Shown here: positions 34,583-43,219 of the stretch, piece after piece | Layout: every line of letters begins with the position of its first letter | How positions within the stretch are numbered: position 1 is the first letter of the stretch | From: Pontimicrobium aquaticum | Lineage (GTDB): Bacteria > Bacteroidota > Bacteroidia > Flavobacteriales > Flavobacteriaceae | Assembly (NCBI RefSeq): GCF_005047595.1 | Contig: NZ_SUPL01000006.1 | Coordinates: 239,653 to 303,652, forward strand | DNA length: 64,000 bases | Reading direction: 5' to 3' | The notes under the pieces: generated by a model | Told to the model about the DNA's origin: nothing | Seen by the model: the letters and a program-made list of their open reading frames with translations, nothing else | The model's database searches: none | Program-made: the position numbers and the translations under genes

Positions 34583-34625
34583 TATTTAATTAGTTTTATT
34601 GTCTTAAAAGTAAGAAAAAATATCA

Positions 34626-35189
34626 TTGACTAAAGAAGAATTATACAAGGAACTATCATATGTGAATCATTCTAGAGATAACAGGAAAAAATATGCATTA
34701 CTTGTTATTTCTAATCCAGATTTAATTCCAAAAGTTTTAGATATTTTATTTCAGGTTAATGATAAAACGTCTTGTAGAGCCGCTTGGTTACTAGAATTTG
34801 TTGCTAGAGAAAACTTAGATGCCATATTACCTTATTTAGATAGCTTTATTAAAAACATGCACACAGTGCATTTGGATCCTGCTGTACGTCCTGTAGCAAA
34901 AATTTGCGAATATCTTATTGAAGCATGCTACAGTAAAACACCAAATCACACTAAAGATTATTTAAAACCAGAGCACAAAGAAAAAATAATTGAACTTAGT
35001 TTTGATTATATGATTACCGACCAAAAAGTAGCAGCTAAAGCTTACTCTATGAACTCTTTGTATTTACTTGGAAAGGAATTCGACTGGATTCACCCTGAAT
35101 TAATCATGATTTTAGAACGTGATTTCAATTTAGGAAGCGCTGCTTTTAAAGCAAGAGCGAGACATTTGATAAAAAAGTTAAGAAAGTAA
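34626..35189 (+). CDS. HEAT-like helical protein upstream of purB (TTG start)
   Basis: 187 residues, all helical, with HEAT-like pairs such as RAAWLLEFVARENLDAILPYLDSFI and PVAKICEYLIEACY. No ATG is available upstream; the frame opens with TTG at 34626 (TTGACTAAAGAAGAA). It precedes purB by 88 bases, and similar proteins are sometimes mislabelled adenylosuccinate lyase because of this position; there is no lyase motif in it. The function is unknown. Confidence 0.72.
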   Translation: MTKEELYKELSYVNHSRDNRKKYALLVISNPDLIPKVLDILFQVNDKTSCRAAWLLEFVARENLDAILPYLDSFIKNMHTVHLDPAVRPVAKICEYLIEACYSKTPNHTKDYLKPEHKEKIIELSFDYMITDQKVAAKAYSMNSLYLLGKEFDWIHPELIMILERDFNLGSAAFKARARHLIKKLRK

Positions 35190-35223
35190 CCGTTTTGGTT
35201 AAAAACTTCAACGTATAAGCTTC

Positions 35224-35251
35224 TTGCTTCTTTTTAAAAGAATTATCTTTG
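35224..35251 (+). promoter_or_regulatory. purB promoter (-33 TTG, -7 TATCTTTG)
   Basis: TTG (35224-35226) and TATCTTTG (35244-35251) with 17 bases between match the Bacteroidota sigma-A promoter. The -33 triplet coincides with a TTG that could be read as an extended purB start, so the promoter settles the start at ATG 35278. Confidence 0.75.
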
Positions 35252-35277
35252 CAACTTCAAAAATCAACACAAAACAT

Positions 35278-36621
35278 ATGTCTTTATCAATGCTCAATGC
35301 CATTTCGCCAATAGATGGTCGTTATAGAAGTAAAACGGAGTCCTTAGCTCCTTATTTTTCTGAAGAAGCACTTATTAAATATAGAGTTAAAGTAGAAATA
35401 GAATACTTTATTGCACTATGTGAAATTCCATTACCTCAACTAAAAGATTTCGATACTAATTTATTTAGTGACCTTAGAAACATATATCTTGAGTTTTCTT
35501 CGGAAGACGCTTTAGCTATAAAGGACATTGAAAAAGTCACCAACCACGATGTAAAAGCGGTTGAGTACTTTATTAAAGAAAAATTTGATGCTTTAAACAT
35601 TCCACAATACAAAGAATTCATCCATTTTGGATTAACCTCTCAAGACATCAACAATACCGCAGTTCCTTTAAGCATAAAGGATGCCATGAACGATGTATAT
35701 GTACCAGAGTATTTTACTGTTTTAAATAAACTAGAAGTCCTTGCTAAAGAATGGAAAGACGTACCAATGCTTGCAAGAACTCATGGGCAGCCAGCATCAC
35801 CAACGCGTTTAGGTAAAGAAATTGAAGTCTTTATAGTGCGCTTAAAAGAACAATTTAACTTGCTAAATGATATACCAAGTGCAGCTAAATTTGGTGGTGC
35901 CACAGGAAACTTTAATGCGCATCACGTAGCTTATCCTAACATTGATTGGAAAGATTTTGGCTGCAAATTTGTGCAAGAAAAACTAGGCTTATACCATTCT
36001 TTCCCTACAACTCAAATTGAACATTATGACCATATAGCTGCGTTGTTTGATTGCTTAAAACGTATCAACACTATTTTAATAGATTTAGATAGAGACGTTT
36101 GGACGTATGTATCAATGGATTATTTTAAGCAAAAAATTAAAAAAGGTGAAGTTGGTAGTAGTGCTATGCCTCACAAAGTAAATCCTATCGATTTTGAAAA
36201 CAGCGAAGGAAACCTTGGAATTGCCAATGCTGTTTTTGAGCATCTGTCGGCTAAATTACCAATATCGAGATTACAACGCGACCTAACTGATAGTACAGTG
36301 TTACGTAATGTTGGCGTACCATTTGGGCATACTATTATAGGTTTTAAATCTACTTTAAAAGGACTTAACAAGTTGCTCTTAAACGCGTCTAAATTTGCTG
36401 AAGATTTAGAGAATAATTGGGCTGTTGTAGCTGAAGCCATTCAAACTATTTTAAGACGCGAAGGTTATCCAAATCCTTATGAAGCGCTTAAAGGCTTAAC
36501 TAGAACCAATGAGGTTATTAACCAGCAATCTATTGCTAATTTTATTGATACCTTAGAGGTAAATAATGACATTAAAAATGAGCTTAAAGCCATTACACCA
36601 AGTAATTATACTGGTATTTAA
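35278..36621 (+). CDS. purB: Adenylosuccinate lyase
   Basis: 447 residues from ATG 35278. It begins MSLSMLNAISPIDGRYRSK as other PurB proteins do. Further motifs: HFGLTSQDINNTA (about 118), the catalytic His in ARTHGQPASPT (about 167), and the signature loop GSSAMPHKVNPIDFENSEGN (about 290-309) with the catalytic Ser. It makes AMP from adenylosuccinate and AICAR from SAICAR. An upstream TTG would lie in the -33 element. A small membrane protein gene begins immediately after its stop. Confidence 0.96.
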   Translation: MSLSMLNAISPIDGRYRSKTESLAPYFSEEALIKYRVKVEIEYFIALCEIPLPQLKDFDTNLFSDLRNIYLEFSSEDALAIKDIEKVTNHDVKAVEYFIKEKFDALNIPQYKEFIHFGLTSQDINNTAVPLSIKDAMNDVYVPEYFTVLNKLEVLAKEWKDVPMLARTHGQPASPTRLGKEIEVFIVRLKEQFNLLNDIPSAAKFGGATGNFNAHHVAYPNIDWKDFGCKFVQEKLGLYHSFPTTQIEHYDHIAALFDCLKRINTILIDLDRDVWTYVSMDYFKQKIKKGEVGSSAMPHKVNPIDFENSEGNLGIANAVFEHLSAKLPISRLQRDLTDSTVLRNVGVPFGHTIIGFKSTLKGLNKLLLNASKFAEDLENNWAVVAEAIQTILRREGYPNPYEALKGLTRTNEVINQQSIANFIDTLEVNNDIKNELKAITPSNYTGI

Positions 36622-36792
36622 ATGAATAATAACGCAACATTACTTGCAACAGGACTTTTGGTAGTCTTCTTTTTTTCAGCAGGCTTATTAGACTTGCTAA
36701 ATAACTTTTTAGTAATGATGTTACTTTTTTTAGGTTTTATTGGCATTGTAATTAACATAGTCATCATTAAATCTAAAGATGAAGATGAATAA
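36622..36792 (+). CDS. Small membrane protein following purB
   Basis: 56 residues, from ATG 36622 (directly next to the purB stop) to TAA 36792. Two hydrophobic helices, TLLATGLLVVFFFSAGLLDL and FLVMMLLFLGFIGIVINIVII, and an acidic tail KSKDEDE. It is followed by a good terminator, so it would be the end of a purB transcript. The length is below usual calling limits, but start, composition and terminator agree. No function known. Confidence 0.62.
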   Translation: MNNNATLLATGLLVVFFFSAGLLDLLNNFLVMMLLFLGFIGIVINIVIIKSKDEDE

Positions 36793-36794
36793 AA

Positions 36795-36820
36795 AAAACC
36801 TGCCAAAATTGGCAGGTTTT
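36795..36820. terminator. Terminator between purB unit and DUF4252 operon
   Basis: An 11-base stem, AAAACCTGCCA paired with TGGCAGGTTTT, four-base loop, with A and T runs on both sides. It serves the converging purB and sigma/DUF4252 transcripts. Confidence 0.85.
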
Positions 36821-36853
36821 ATATTAACATTTTATCACTTTTTGATTGATTGA

Positions 36854-37453
36854 TTAATCGAATACTTCAGAGAAGTCTTCAATGCTTTTATTACCATTAC
36901 TTGAAGGCCTAAAGAATTGCATAAAATCTTCAACAGAGTTTTCATCAGAAGATATTTGGTCAACCACCTCACCTAATTTCATGATTTTTGCAGGTTCCAT
37001 ATTATCACCTAGAATTCTTATAATTCCAAAACCTGAATCGTTCATTGCTCCAAAAATAATGAGTTCATCTATTGTAGTATCTGTACCAATATATTTTACG
37101 ATAATTTTTCCGTCGCTTGAATTACCTCCTCTAAACAATTCTTGATATTTTTCATCTTTTAAAATTGTTTGCACTTTAGCTAATTCTGCTTTATAGTCTT
37201 CAACATTATCATCACTTTTACGGTATCCTAGCATATTAAGTTTATCTATAGACTCGTATGCTTCACGTTGCACATCTGTAAGCTGAGCGTTTTCAAGATT
37301 CACAAAACTTACTGGAATATCTACCGAAATAAAATTTGGCGCTTCCTGATTTACAACATAATACCCTTGTAAGGTCTCTCCTCCATAGCCACAGCTTGTT
37401 AAAGCTGCAGCTATAAGAAGTGACGCTACAATGTTTTTGATTGATGATTTCAT
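36854..37453 (-). CDS. DUF4252 lipoprotein
   Basis: 199 residues. Lipobox TSC in LLIAAALTSCGYGG (Cys about 22), then a DUF4252-like domain with FRGGNSSDGKIIVKYIGTDTTIDELIIFGA and GFGIIRILGDNM. It ends with a polar acidic tail (NKSIEDFSEVFD). The last gene of a four-gene minus-strand unit (sigma, anti-sigma, DUF4252, DUF4252). The family function is unknown, and this lipoprotein likely faces the periplasm. Confidence 0.78.
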   Translation of the reverse strand: MKSSIKNIVASLLIAAALTSCGYGGETLQGYYVVNQEAPNFISVDIPVSFVNLENAQLTDVQREAYESIDKLNMLGYRKSDDNVEDYKAELAKVQTILKDEKYQELFRGGNSSDGKIIVKYIGTDTTIDELIIFGAMNDSGFGIIRILGDNMEPAKIMKLGEVVDQISSDENSVEDFMQFFRPSSNGNKSIEDFSEVFD

Positions 37454-37480
37454 GATGATAATTCTTCTTTTTATAATATC

Positions 37481-38056
37481 TTAGTTTTTCTTTTTACCTG
37501 CTTTTTCTAGGTGCTCTCCTCCTGGAATATTCATAGATTTAGTAATCTTTGAAATTTCTCTAAGATCTATATCTCCTAAAACCGATACGATTACAGTTTC
37601 TACTTCACGCTTTTCTCCATTAATAGTAATATCTTGTCCTTTAGTAAGTTCTTTTAATCCATTTACAAACATTAATAGTTCTTTTACGTGGTTAGAGCTA
37701 GATCCTTCTCTAACATAAAACTTAACTGTTTGAGCGCCATCTTTAAAACGCATTAACTCTTCTAATTTTGAACTTGAAATGTATTTATTTACATCAGCTG
37801 CCATTTGAGAAGAGATTGATTTATCTCCAGTGGTTAAAAATTTTAAACTCTTAATTTTTTTAATCATCTCTAACATAGCTGAGGCATCTGGATCGTCCAT
37901 ATCTATGTCAATACTTGCTATCATTTCAAACATTTTACTGTTTACAACGCCTGAACCTACACCTTCCATGTCTTCATACTTATCGAATAACCCTCCTTGT
38001 GCAAAAGACATTAAAGGCGTTACTATAATTGCGATTATTAATACTAATTTTTTCAT
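37481..38056 (-). CDS. DUF4252 exported protein
   Basis: 191 residues. Cleavable signal peptide (1-19, ending MSFAQ), then the DUF4252 domain: LEMIKKIKSLKFLTTG, FKDGAQTVKFYVREGSSSNHVKELLMFVNG and VIVSVLGDIDLREISKITK. It is a second copy of the same fold as the next gene and probably a periplasmic partner. It is controlled, by position, by the ECF sigma factor upstream. Confidence 0.82.
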   Translation of the reverse strand: MKKLVLIIAIIVTPLMSFAQGGLFDKYEDMEGVGSGVVNSKMFEMIASIDIDMDDPDASAMLEMIKKIKSLKFLTTGDKSISSQMAADVNKYISSSKLEELMRFKDGAQTVKFYVREGSSSNHVKELLMFVNGLKELTKGQDITINGEKREVETVIVSVLGDIDLREISKITKSMNIPGGEHLEKAGKKKN

Positions 38057-38081
38057 GTTTACTTGTTTTTAAATTATTCTC

Positions 38082-38585
38082 TTAATTTGTTTTTAAAATT
38101 TTGTTTGTTGTGCTTGAAACCTCGCTAAGATATGCCATGTTATCTGTGCCTTTATCAAAATTATCAGACACCATATTTAAAGCCATTAACTTATCGGTTC
38201 CATTGTTGAAATTTGAAGAAAAAAGTGCTAAAACCTCTTTAGCTTCTTCATACTCTGCTCGTTCTTGTGGCGTTAAATCTGCCAACGTTTGAGGTTGTGT
38301 TTGAAATATTTCAAACTGAGTAAATATACCCAACATTATAACTGCTACTGCCGCGACTGAAATCCATTGATACAAACTATATGTTTTCTTAGATTTTAAT
38401 GGAACGTCTTTAGTAAACTGTTCTTCGTGGGTGTACAAAAAATACTGGAACATTGATTTGTAAACTTCTAAGTGTGGCGGGACAGTCTCTTGCGAAAAAT
38501 AGTCTTTTAACTGTTGCTCTTCTTGTAAAGTAGTTTCTCCGTTGTCGTACTTTTCTATTAATTTTTCTATGTTATTTAACACCAT
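38082..38585 (-). CDS. Probable anti-sigma factor (membrane protein)
   Basis: 167 residues. A soluble helical N-terminal part (NNIEKLIEKYDNGETTLQEEQQLKDYF) resembles an anti-sigma domain, a single membrane helix follows at about 70-88 (LYQWISVAAVAVIMLGIFTQF), and the rest is outside. The start overlaps the sigma factor stop by 14 bases, the usual sigma/anti-sigma coupling. The zinc-finger HxxxCxxC motif of ZAS anti-sigmas is missing, so it is assigned on layout. Confidence 0.75.
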   Translation of the reverse strand: MVLNNIEKLIEKYDNGETTLQEEQQLKDYFSQETVPPHLEVYKSMFQYFLYTHEEQFTKDVPLKSKKTYSLYQWISVAAVAVIMLGIFTQFEIFQTQPQTLADLTPQERAEYEEAKEVLALFSSNFNNGTDKLMALNMVSDNFDKGTDNMAYLSEVSSTTNKILKTN

Positions 38586-39081
38586 AACTATGTGTTTTAG
38601 TTAATTTTTCTCTTAATGATTTTCTTGCTCTCGATAAGGAAACTCTAATAGCGGTTTGGTTCATGTCTAGCATTTTTCCAATCTCCTCAAAATCGTATTG
38701 CTCTATATCTCTAAGCTGTAATATTATTTTTTGTTGCTCTGGCAACTCTTCCATTATTTTAGAAACCCAACCTACACTATCGTTCAACTCCACTTGTTTC
38801 TGTAATGACACATTTTTATCTTGGTAATTACTATGTACAATTTTTAAATTTTGTGCATGTTTGGATTTTAATTTATCTAAACAAAAATTCTTTGTCATTG
38901 TCATAGAAAATGCTTCTACATTTTTGTATTCGCTAATCTTTTGTTTGTTGTTCCACAACTTCAACAAGATTTCTTGGGTGGCGTCTTCGGCTTCTTCTTT
39001 TGAAACTAGCAAACGTTTTGCCAAACGAAATACTTTATCCTTAAAAGGCATTACTATGTTTAAAAACTCAGACTGTGTCAT
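38572..39081 (-). CDS. ECF-type RNA polymerase sigma factor
   Basis: 169 residues. Sigma region 2 (about 5-75) has VFRLAKRLLVSKEEAEDATQEILLKLWNN, and region 4 (about 105-160) has MEELPEQQKIILQLRDIEQYDFEEIGKMLDMNQTAIRVSLSRARKSLREKL. It is the first gene of the unit and probably activates its own operon. Signals are unknown, but the DUF4252 proteins and anti-sigma suggest an envelope response. Confidence 0.92.
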   Translation of the reverse strand: MTQSEFLNIVMPFKDKVFRLAKRLLVSKEEAEDATQEILLKLWNNKQKISEYKNVEAFSMTMTKNFCLDKLKSKHAQNLKIVHSNYQDKNVSLQKQVELNDSVGWVSKIMEELPEQQKIILQLRDIEQYDFEEIGKMLDMNQTAIRVSLSRARKSLREKLTKTHSYGVK

Positions 39082-39209
39082 TTTTTGGTTAGCTTATAGC
39101 TTATTGTTGCTATTTGTTATTACGACGATGTACTTTCTATTTTGTTACAATGAAATGAAATTTTTTATAAAATTTACTTTTTCAACCAACCTATGTTAAG
39201 TTAATAAAA

Positions 39210-39234
39210 GATTCCCAATGTCTCTGGAATGACA
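39210..39234. repeat. Single-arm copy of an ATTCC/GGAAT TGTCA-tipped repeat
   Basis: GATTCCCAATGTCTCTGGAATGACA contains the hairpin ATTCC (39211-39215)/GGAAT (39226-39230) followed by GACA, the complement of the TGTCA tip. It lies in the 227-base gap between divergent sigma and S41 genes; no gene is otherwise seen there. Confidence 0.55.
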
Positions 39235-39335
39235 ATTTTAATGTTGCTTTATTAATGTATTTGAAAGCGATTTTATTTTTTTAGTTTACAATAATGTGAT
39301 TAAATTTAGTGTTTAAAAGAAAAATACTTATTGCT

Positions 39336-40781
39336 ATGAAATTTTATAAGAAACTACTATACGTTTTTACACTATTAATTTTAACCTATAGTTGTTTTGA
39401 TGATATAGATGACAATGCTATATCAGCTAGTGAGATTAACGATTTTGTCTGGAAAGGCATGAATGCTGTTTACCTATATAAGGACAATATTACTAACCTT
39501 GCAAACGATAGATTTACTTCTACCCAAGAATATGCTGATTACTTAAACAGTTTTAACGCACCCGAAGAACTTTTTGAAAGTTTAATTTATCAAAGACAAA
39601 CTGTAGATAGGTTTAGTTGGATTGTTGATGATTATATTGCCCTTGAAGAACTCTTTAATGGCACATCTGTTAGAAGTGGTTACGAATTCGATTTATATCC
39701 AATTCCTGGAAGCTCAAATATGTTTGGAATAATTAGGTTGGTTTTACCAAATAGTAATGCTAGTGATAATAATTTAATGAGAGGGCAAGTATTTACAAGT
39801 ATCGACGGAATAGCTTTGACTGAAACTAATTATAGATCGCTCTTTAGCCCAAATTCCTATACGCTAGAATTTGCTGATTATGACGACAATGGTACTCCAG
39901 AAAATTTAAACGATGATATTATAACACCTAATGGAGAAAGCACTACGCTTGTTAAAACAACGCTCACCGAAAATCCTATTTTTAGGTCAACTATAATTGA
40001 TGTAGATGGTGAAAACTTAGGCTATTTAATGTACAACGGTTTTACATCAAACTACAACAACGAATTAAATAACGTTTTTAATAATTTTAAATCTAATAAT
40101 GTACAGCATTTAGTATTAGATTTAAGGTATAACCCTGGAGGTTCAGTACTAACAGCATCATATTTAGGCAGTATGATTACTGGACAGTTTACAGGAGAGG
40201 TTTTTGCTAAACTAATTTACAACAGCGACTTACAAGCTAACAATTACAATTTTAACTTTGAAATACAGTTAGACAATAATGCTCAAATTAATAGCTTGAA
40301 TTTAGACAAAATATATGTGCTCACGACTGAAGATTCAGCTTCTGCAAGCGAAATGATTATTAATAGTTTAAATCCATACATTGAAGTAATACAAATTGGA
40401 GATAATACTACAGGGAAATCTCAAGCTTCTATTACAGTATATGATTCGCCAAATTTAGAACGTGAAGGTGCAAATCCTAATCACACCTATGCTATGCAGC
40501 CTTTAGTAGCCAACACCTTAAACAAACTCAATAACTCTGTACCTTCAAATGGATTAACACCAACTATTAATATGTTAGAAAATCCTTCAAATTATGGAGT
40601 TCTAGGTAATGAAAGTGAACCTTTTTTAGCAGCAGCCATTGCAGATATTAGAGGCACAGGAAGGTTTACTTTTTCAATAGAAAATCTTGTGAAACCGAAA
40701 GCAAGTAGTAATGAGTTAGTTCCTCATGTTTATGAGATGTTTATTGATCAAGGTATTTTAGATTTAAAAAAATGGAAATGA
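39336..40781 (+). CDS. S41 family (C-terminal processing) peptidase lipoprotein
   Basis: 481 residues from ATG 39336, giving lipoprotein signal KLLYVFTLLILTYSC (Cys about 19); the longer GTG start at 39309 would add nine residues before the signal. An N-terminal cap is followed by a PDZ-like region and the S41 core: VLDLRYNPGG (about 263), the catalytic Ser in TEDSASASEM (about 334), the Lys of TTGKSQ (about 360). It cleaves C-terminal tails of unknown targets in the periplasm. It stands alone between the sigma unit and the B12 receptor. Confidence 0.88.
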   Translation: MKFYKKLLYVFTLLILTYSCFDDIDDNAISASEINDFVWKGMNAVYLYKDNITNLANDRFTSTQEYADYLNSFNAPEELFESLIYQRQTVDRFSWIVDDYIALEELFNGTSVRSGYEFDLYPIPGSSNMFGIIRLVLPNSNASDNNLMRGQVFTSIDGIALTETNYRSLFSPNSYTLEFADYDDNGTPENLNDDIITPNGESTTLVKTTLTENPIFRSTIIDVDGENLGYLMYNGFTSNYNNELNNVFNNFKSNNVQHLVLDLRYNPGGSVLTASYLGSMITGQFTGEVFAKLIYNSDLQANNYNFNFEIQLDNNAQINSLNLDKIYVLTTEDSASASEMIINSLNPYIEVIQIGDNTTGKSQASITVYDSPNLEREGANPNHTYAMQPLVANTLNKLNNSVPSNGLTPTINMLENPSNYGVLGNESEPFLAAAIADIRGTGRFTFSIENLVKPKASSNELVPHVYEMFIDQGILDLKKWK

Positions 40782-40783
40782 TT

Positions 40784-40811
40784 AAAAAAGCCGCTAATTA
40801 GCGGCTTTTTT
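40784..40811. terminator. Terminator between S41 peptidase and B12 receptor
   Basis: A perfect 14-base stem, AAAAAAGCCGCTAA/TTAGCGGCTTTTTT, with no unpaired loop in the base sequence, between two converging genes. It works in both directions. Confidence 0.88.
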
Positions 40812-40820
40812 AATCTATAA

Positions 40821-42749
40821 CTAGAAACTTAAGTTAAATCCGAAAGTAACATTTCTTCCTTTAGTTGTATAACCGTAAAGTTCTTCATAATCAGCATTAA
40901 AAATATTAGTCACATTTGCAAACAGTGTTACTTTATTATTTATGAGTTTATGACTCATGTAAACGTCTAATAAATGATAACTATTTAAAGAAACTTCTTC
41001 ATTAGTGAAGGTTACATTATTATAAAAAGCATCATTTCTTTTATCATTAAATTGATAAGATGCACTTACAAAAAAATGCTTGTTTACTTGATAATTAAAC
41101 TTCGTGTTTACCTTAATTTTAGGAATACGCAAGTTTAAATCGTCTTCTACTTTAGTATAAGTAGCATTTGCAGCAATGTTTACTTTTTTAGAGAACTTAT
41201 AATCTGCGGTAAGTTCAATACCACTAGCGATAAACGTATTTTCTACGTTATTGTATTGAAATGTCCAGTTTCCTAAATCTACAAAATCAATAAAATTGGT
41301 TTCCTTTCTATTAAAATACACTACACTCATAGTTGCTTCATTAGCAATTCCTAATTCTGCACCTAGTTCTATGGTTCTGTTTTCTTCTGGTTTTAAATCT
41401 TTATTGCCATAAGTAGGCTCAAATAACTGGTATAACGAAGGTGTAATATAAGCGGTGCTATAACTTACTAATCCTTTTATATAACCAAAAGTAACATCCT
41501 TCTTAAATGAAGGGTTGATACTGTATACAAAATGTGATCCATACTCATTATGGTTATTAAATCGTAATCCAGAATTAATATTCAGTCCAAAATTTGATGT
41601 ATAGACAACATTCACATAAGGGTCTAGAACAGTAAATGTTGCATCATTTGGACTTATAGATTGCTCTAAACTTGTGCTTCCAAAAGGAACTTCAAAACTT
41701 TCCATTCTATTATCTTGATAATTCACACCAAGCACAGTATAAAATACATCATTGAAATTATACTTATTATATACATCCATCAGGTAGCTTTTTGCTTTGT
41801 AAATATTTGGATAATTGGATGTAACATCGCGTTCAATATTATTTGTAACTGCATTAACTATTATGCTTCCGTTTTTATATTTATAGTTAGATGATATACC
41901 AATTCTATGTTGATTAGTTTTAATCATATTATCTGCATCTTGAAACATAAAACCATCATCGAAATCGGCTTTGTATTTATCGAAACTTCCATAAACATTT
42001 ACGTTATAAGCGTTTGATATTTTATATCCAAGTTTTAAATATCCATTGATAGCATTAAAGGCATCCTTTTCGGGACCATTTTTAACAGCAGATAAACCAT
42101 TAGTAAATTGGTTTCCAAAACTTGCTAAATAATTAAACTTACTTACTGTACCATTTATAGAAACACTATTTTGAAAATTTTCTATATGATAATTATTATC
42201 ACTTTGCGATTGGTTACTTCCTAAAACACTTTTAAAATTAGCTGTGATAACTTTTTCTGAAGCATCTTTTAACTTAATATTAATAACTGCTGTTGCAGCT
42301 CCAGAACCATACAAAGTACTTGAAGCACCTTTTAGAATCTCTATACTTTCAACTTGATCTGCGTTAAGTAATCTTAAATCATAATTATTGGCTATTTGTG
42401 ATGCATCAGACACTGCTATTCCATCAATAAGCACTAAAACTTGTCTATTTCTACCACCACGGACAAAATAGCTTAAATTTTGTCCAGCATTACTTTTTGT
42501 GCCATTGATTTCAATACCAACTGTGCTGTTAATAATTTCTGCAATACTTTTTCCTTGTAGCTTTTTTAATGCTTCTTGGGTGATTTTTGTAATAACTTTT
42601 CCTGAATCTTCTTTTTTAATTTCGAATCTAGAACTGGTTACAACCACTTCGTCTAATTGTTGTGTGTTGGTTTCATTGTCTTGTTGTGTAAAACCAAATA
42701 CTGAAATAAGCGTACAACAAACACTTAAAACACATGTGTTTTTGTTCAT
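40821..42749 (-). CDS. btuB: TonB-dependent vitamin B12 receptor (BtuB-like)
   Basis: 642 residues: signal peptide (1-22), TonB-box-like region and plug domain (about 30-155: DEVVVTSSRFEI, FVRGGRNRQVLVLIDGIAVSD, IEILKGASSTLYGSGAA), then a 22-strand beta barrel ending TKGRNVTFGFNLSF with terminal aromatic Phe. It imports a large ligand across the outer membrane. The cobalamin riboswitch in its leader and the BtuF-BtuC-BtuD-like genes on the other side support B12 as ligand. The assignment rests on context rather than on barrel sequence. Confidence 0.88.
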   Translation of the reverse strand: MNKNTCVLSVCCTLISVFGFTQQDNETNTQQLDEVVVTSSRFEIKKEDSGKVITKITQEALKKLQGKSIAEIINSTVGIEINGTKSNAGQNLSYFVRGGRNRQVLVLIDGIAVSDASQIANNYDLRLLNADQVESIEILKGASSTLYGSGAATAVINIKLKDASEKVITANFKSVLGSNQSQSDNNYHIENFQNSVSINGTVSKFNYLASFGNQFTNGLSAVKNGPEKDAFNAINGYLKLGYKISNAYNVNVYGSFDKYKADFDDGFMFQDADNMIKTNQHRIGISSNYKYKNGSIIVNAVTNNIERDVTSNYPNIYKAKSYLMDVYNKYNFNDVFYTVLGVNYQDNRMESFEVPFGSTSLEQSISPNDATFTVLDPYVNVVYTSNFGLNINSGLRFNNHNEYGSHFVYSINPSFKKDVTFGYIKGLVSYSTAYITPSLYQLFEPTYGNKDLKPEENRTIELGAELGIANEATMSVVYFNRKETNFIDFVDLGNWTFQYNNVENTFIASGIELTADYKFSKKVNIAANATYTKVEDDLNLRIPKIKVNTKFNYQVNKHFFVSASYQFNDKRNDAFYNNVTFTNEEVSLNSYHLLDVYMSHKLINNKVTLFANVTNIFNADYEELYGYTTKGRNVTFGFNLSF

Positions 42750-42830
42750 TTTAATGACTAATTGCTCGAGAGTAGTATGTATATCATACCAAAACTTTTA
42801 TCCCGAAAGTTTGACTTAATTGTTTGAATT

Positions 42831-43001
42831 TGGCAGGTCTCCTGACTTGCGTCTTCATGTTGGTCTTCCCAAAGAAAAAATCTTCAGTGACTAGAAGTTT
42901 AACATGAAGCTTAATAGCTTACAGTTGCGGGAACAGTTCTGGAATTGATATGCATCGCACCAGATTCCCTTTTAATCCTCTCCTAAAAAAAGAAAAGAAC
43001 C
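42831..43001 (-). ncRNA. Cobalamin riboswitch in the btuB leader
   Basis: Read on the minus strand, the region has the AGGGAATCTGGTGCGA motif, the CCCGCAACTGTAAGC box, a GTCACTG element, GGGAAG and the terminal GTCAGGAGACCTGCC of AdoCbl riboswitches, in the right order and spacing. It ends about 80 bases before the receptor ATG. B12 should repress the receptor by hiding translation or transcription signals. It does not lie in the leader of the divergent BtuF-BtuC-BtuD genes. Confidence 0.92.
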
Positions 43002-43049
43002 AAAATTCGTTGCGAAAGTATAGATTATGTTTTAATTACAGATGAAAAT

Positions 43050-43157
43050 TTACTTTTTCTTATTCATTTTATAAATTAAATAAATAAAACCAATTAAAAA
43101 ATGTAGTATAATTATTCCTGCAACTATATATATTGTTAAATTTGAATCGCCTCTCAT
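43050..43157 (-). CDS. Small membrane protein, 35 residues, upstream of the riboswitch
   Basis: A frame from ATG 43157 to TAA 43050: MRGDSNLTIYIVAGIIILHF then LIGFIYLIYKMNKKK. One hydrophobic helix and a positively charged C-terminus, the layout of a real micro-membrane protein. It lies upstream of the riboswitch on the same strand, so it would either share the transcript or have its own. Support is composition only; the 470-base gap between the receptor and BtuF genes is filled by this and the riboswitch. Confidence 0.45.
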   Translation of the reverse strand: MRGDSNLTIYIVAGIIILHFLIGFIYLIYKMNKKK

Positions 43158-43219
43158 GAGAATTAATTTTATTCAAAATTACAGTACAATAACGAGAGAT
43201 TTAGTTACTAAAGTTACTT

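Noticed and set aside
35224..35277. Extended purB N-terminus from TTG 35224
   Set aside because: The TTG is the -33 element of a good promoter and the -7 element lies inside the proposed extension.
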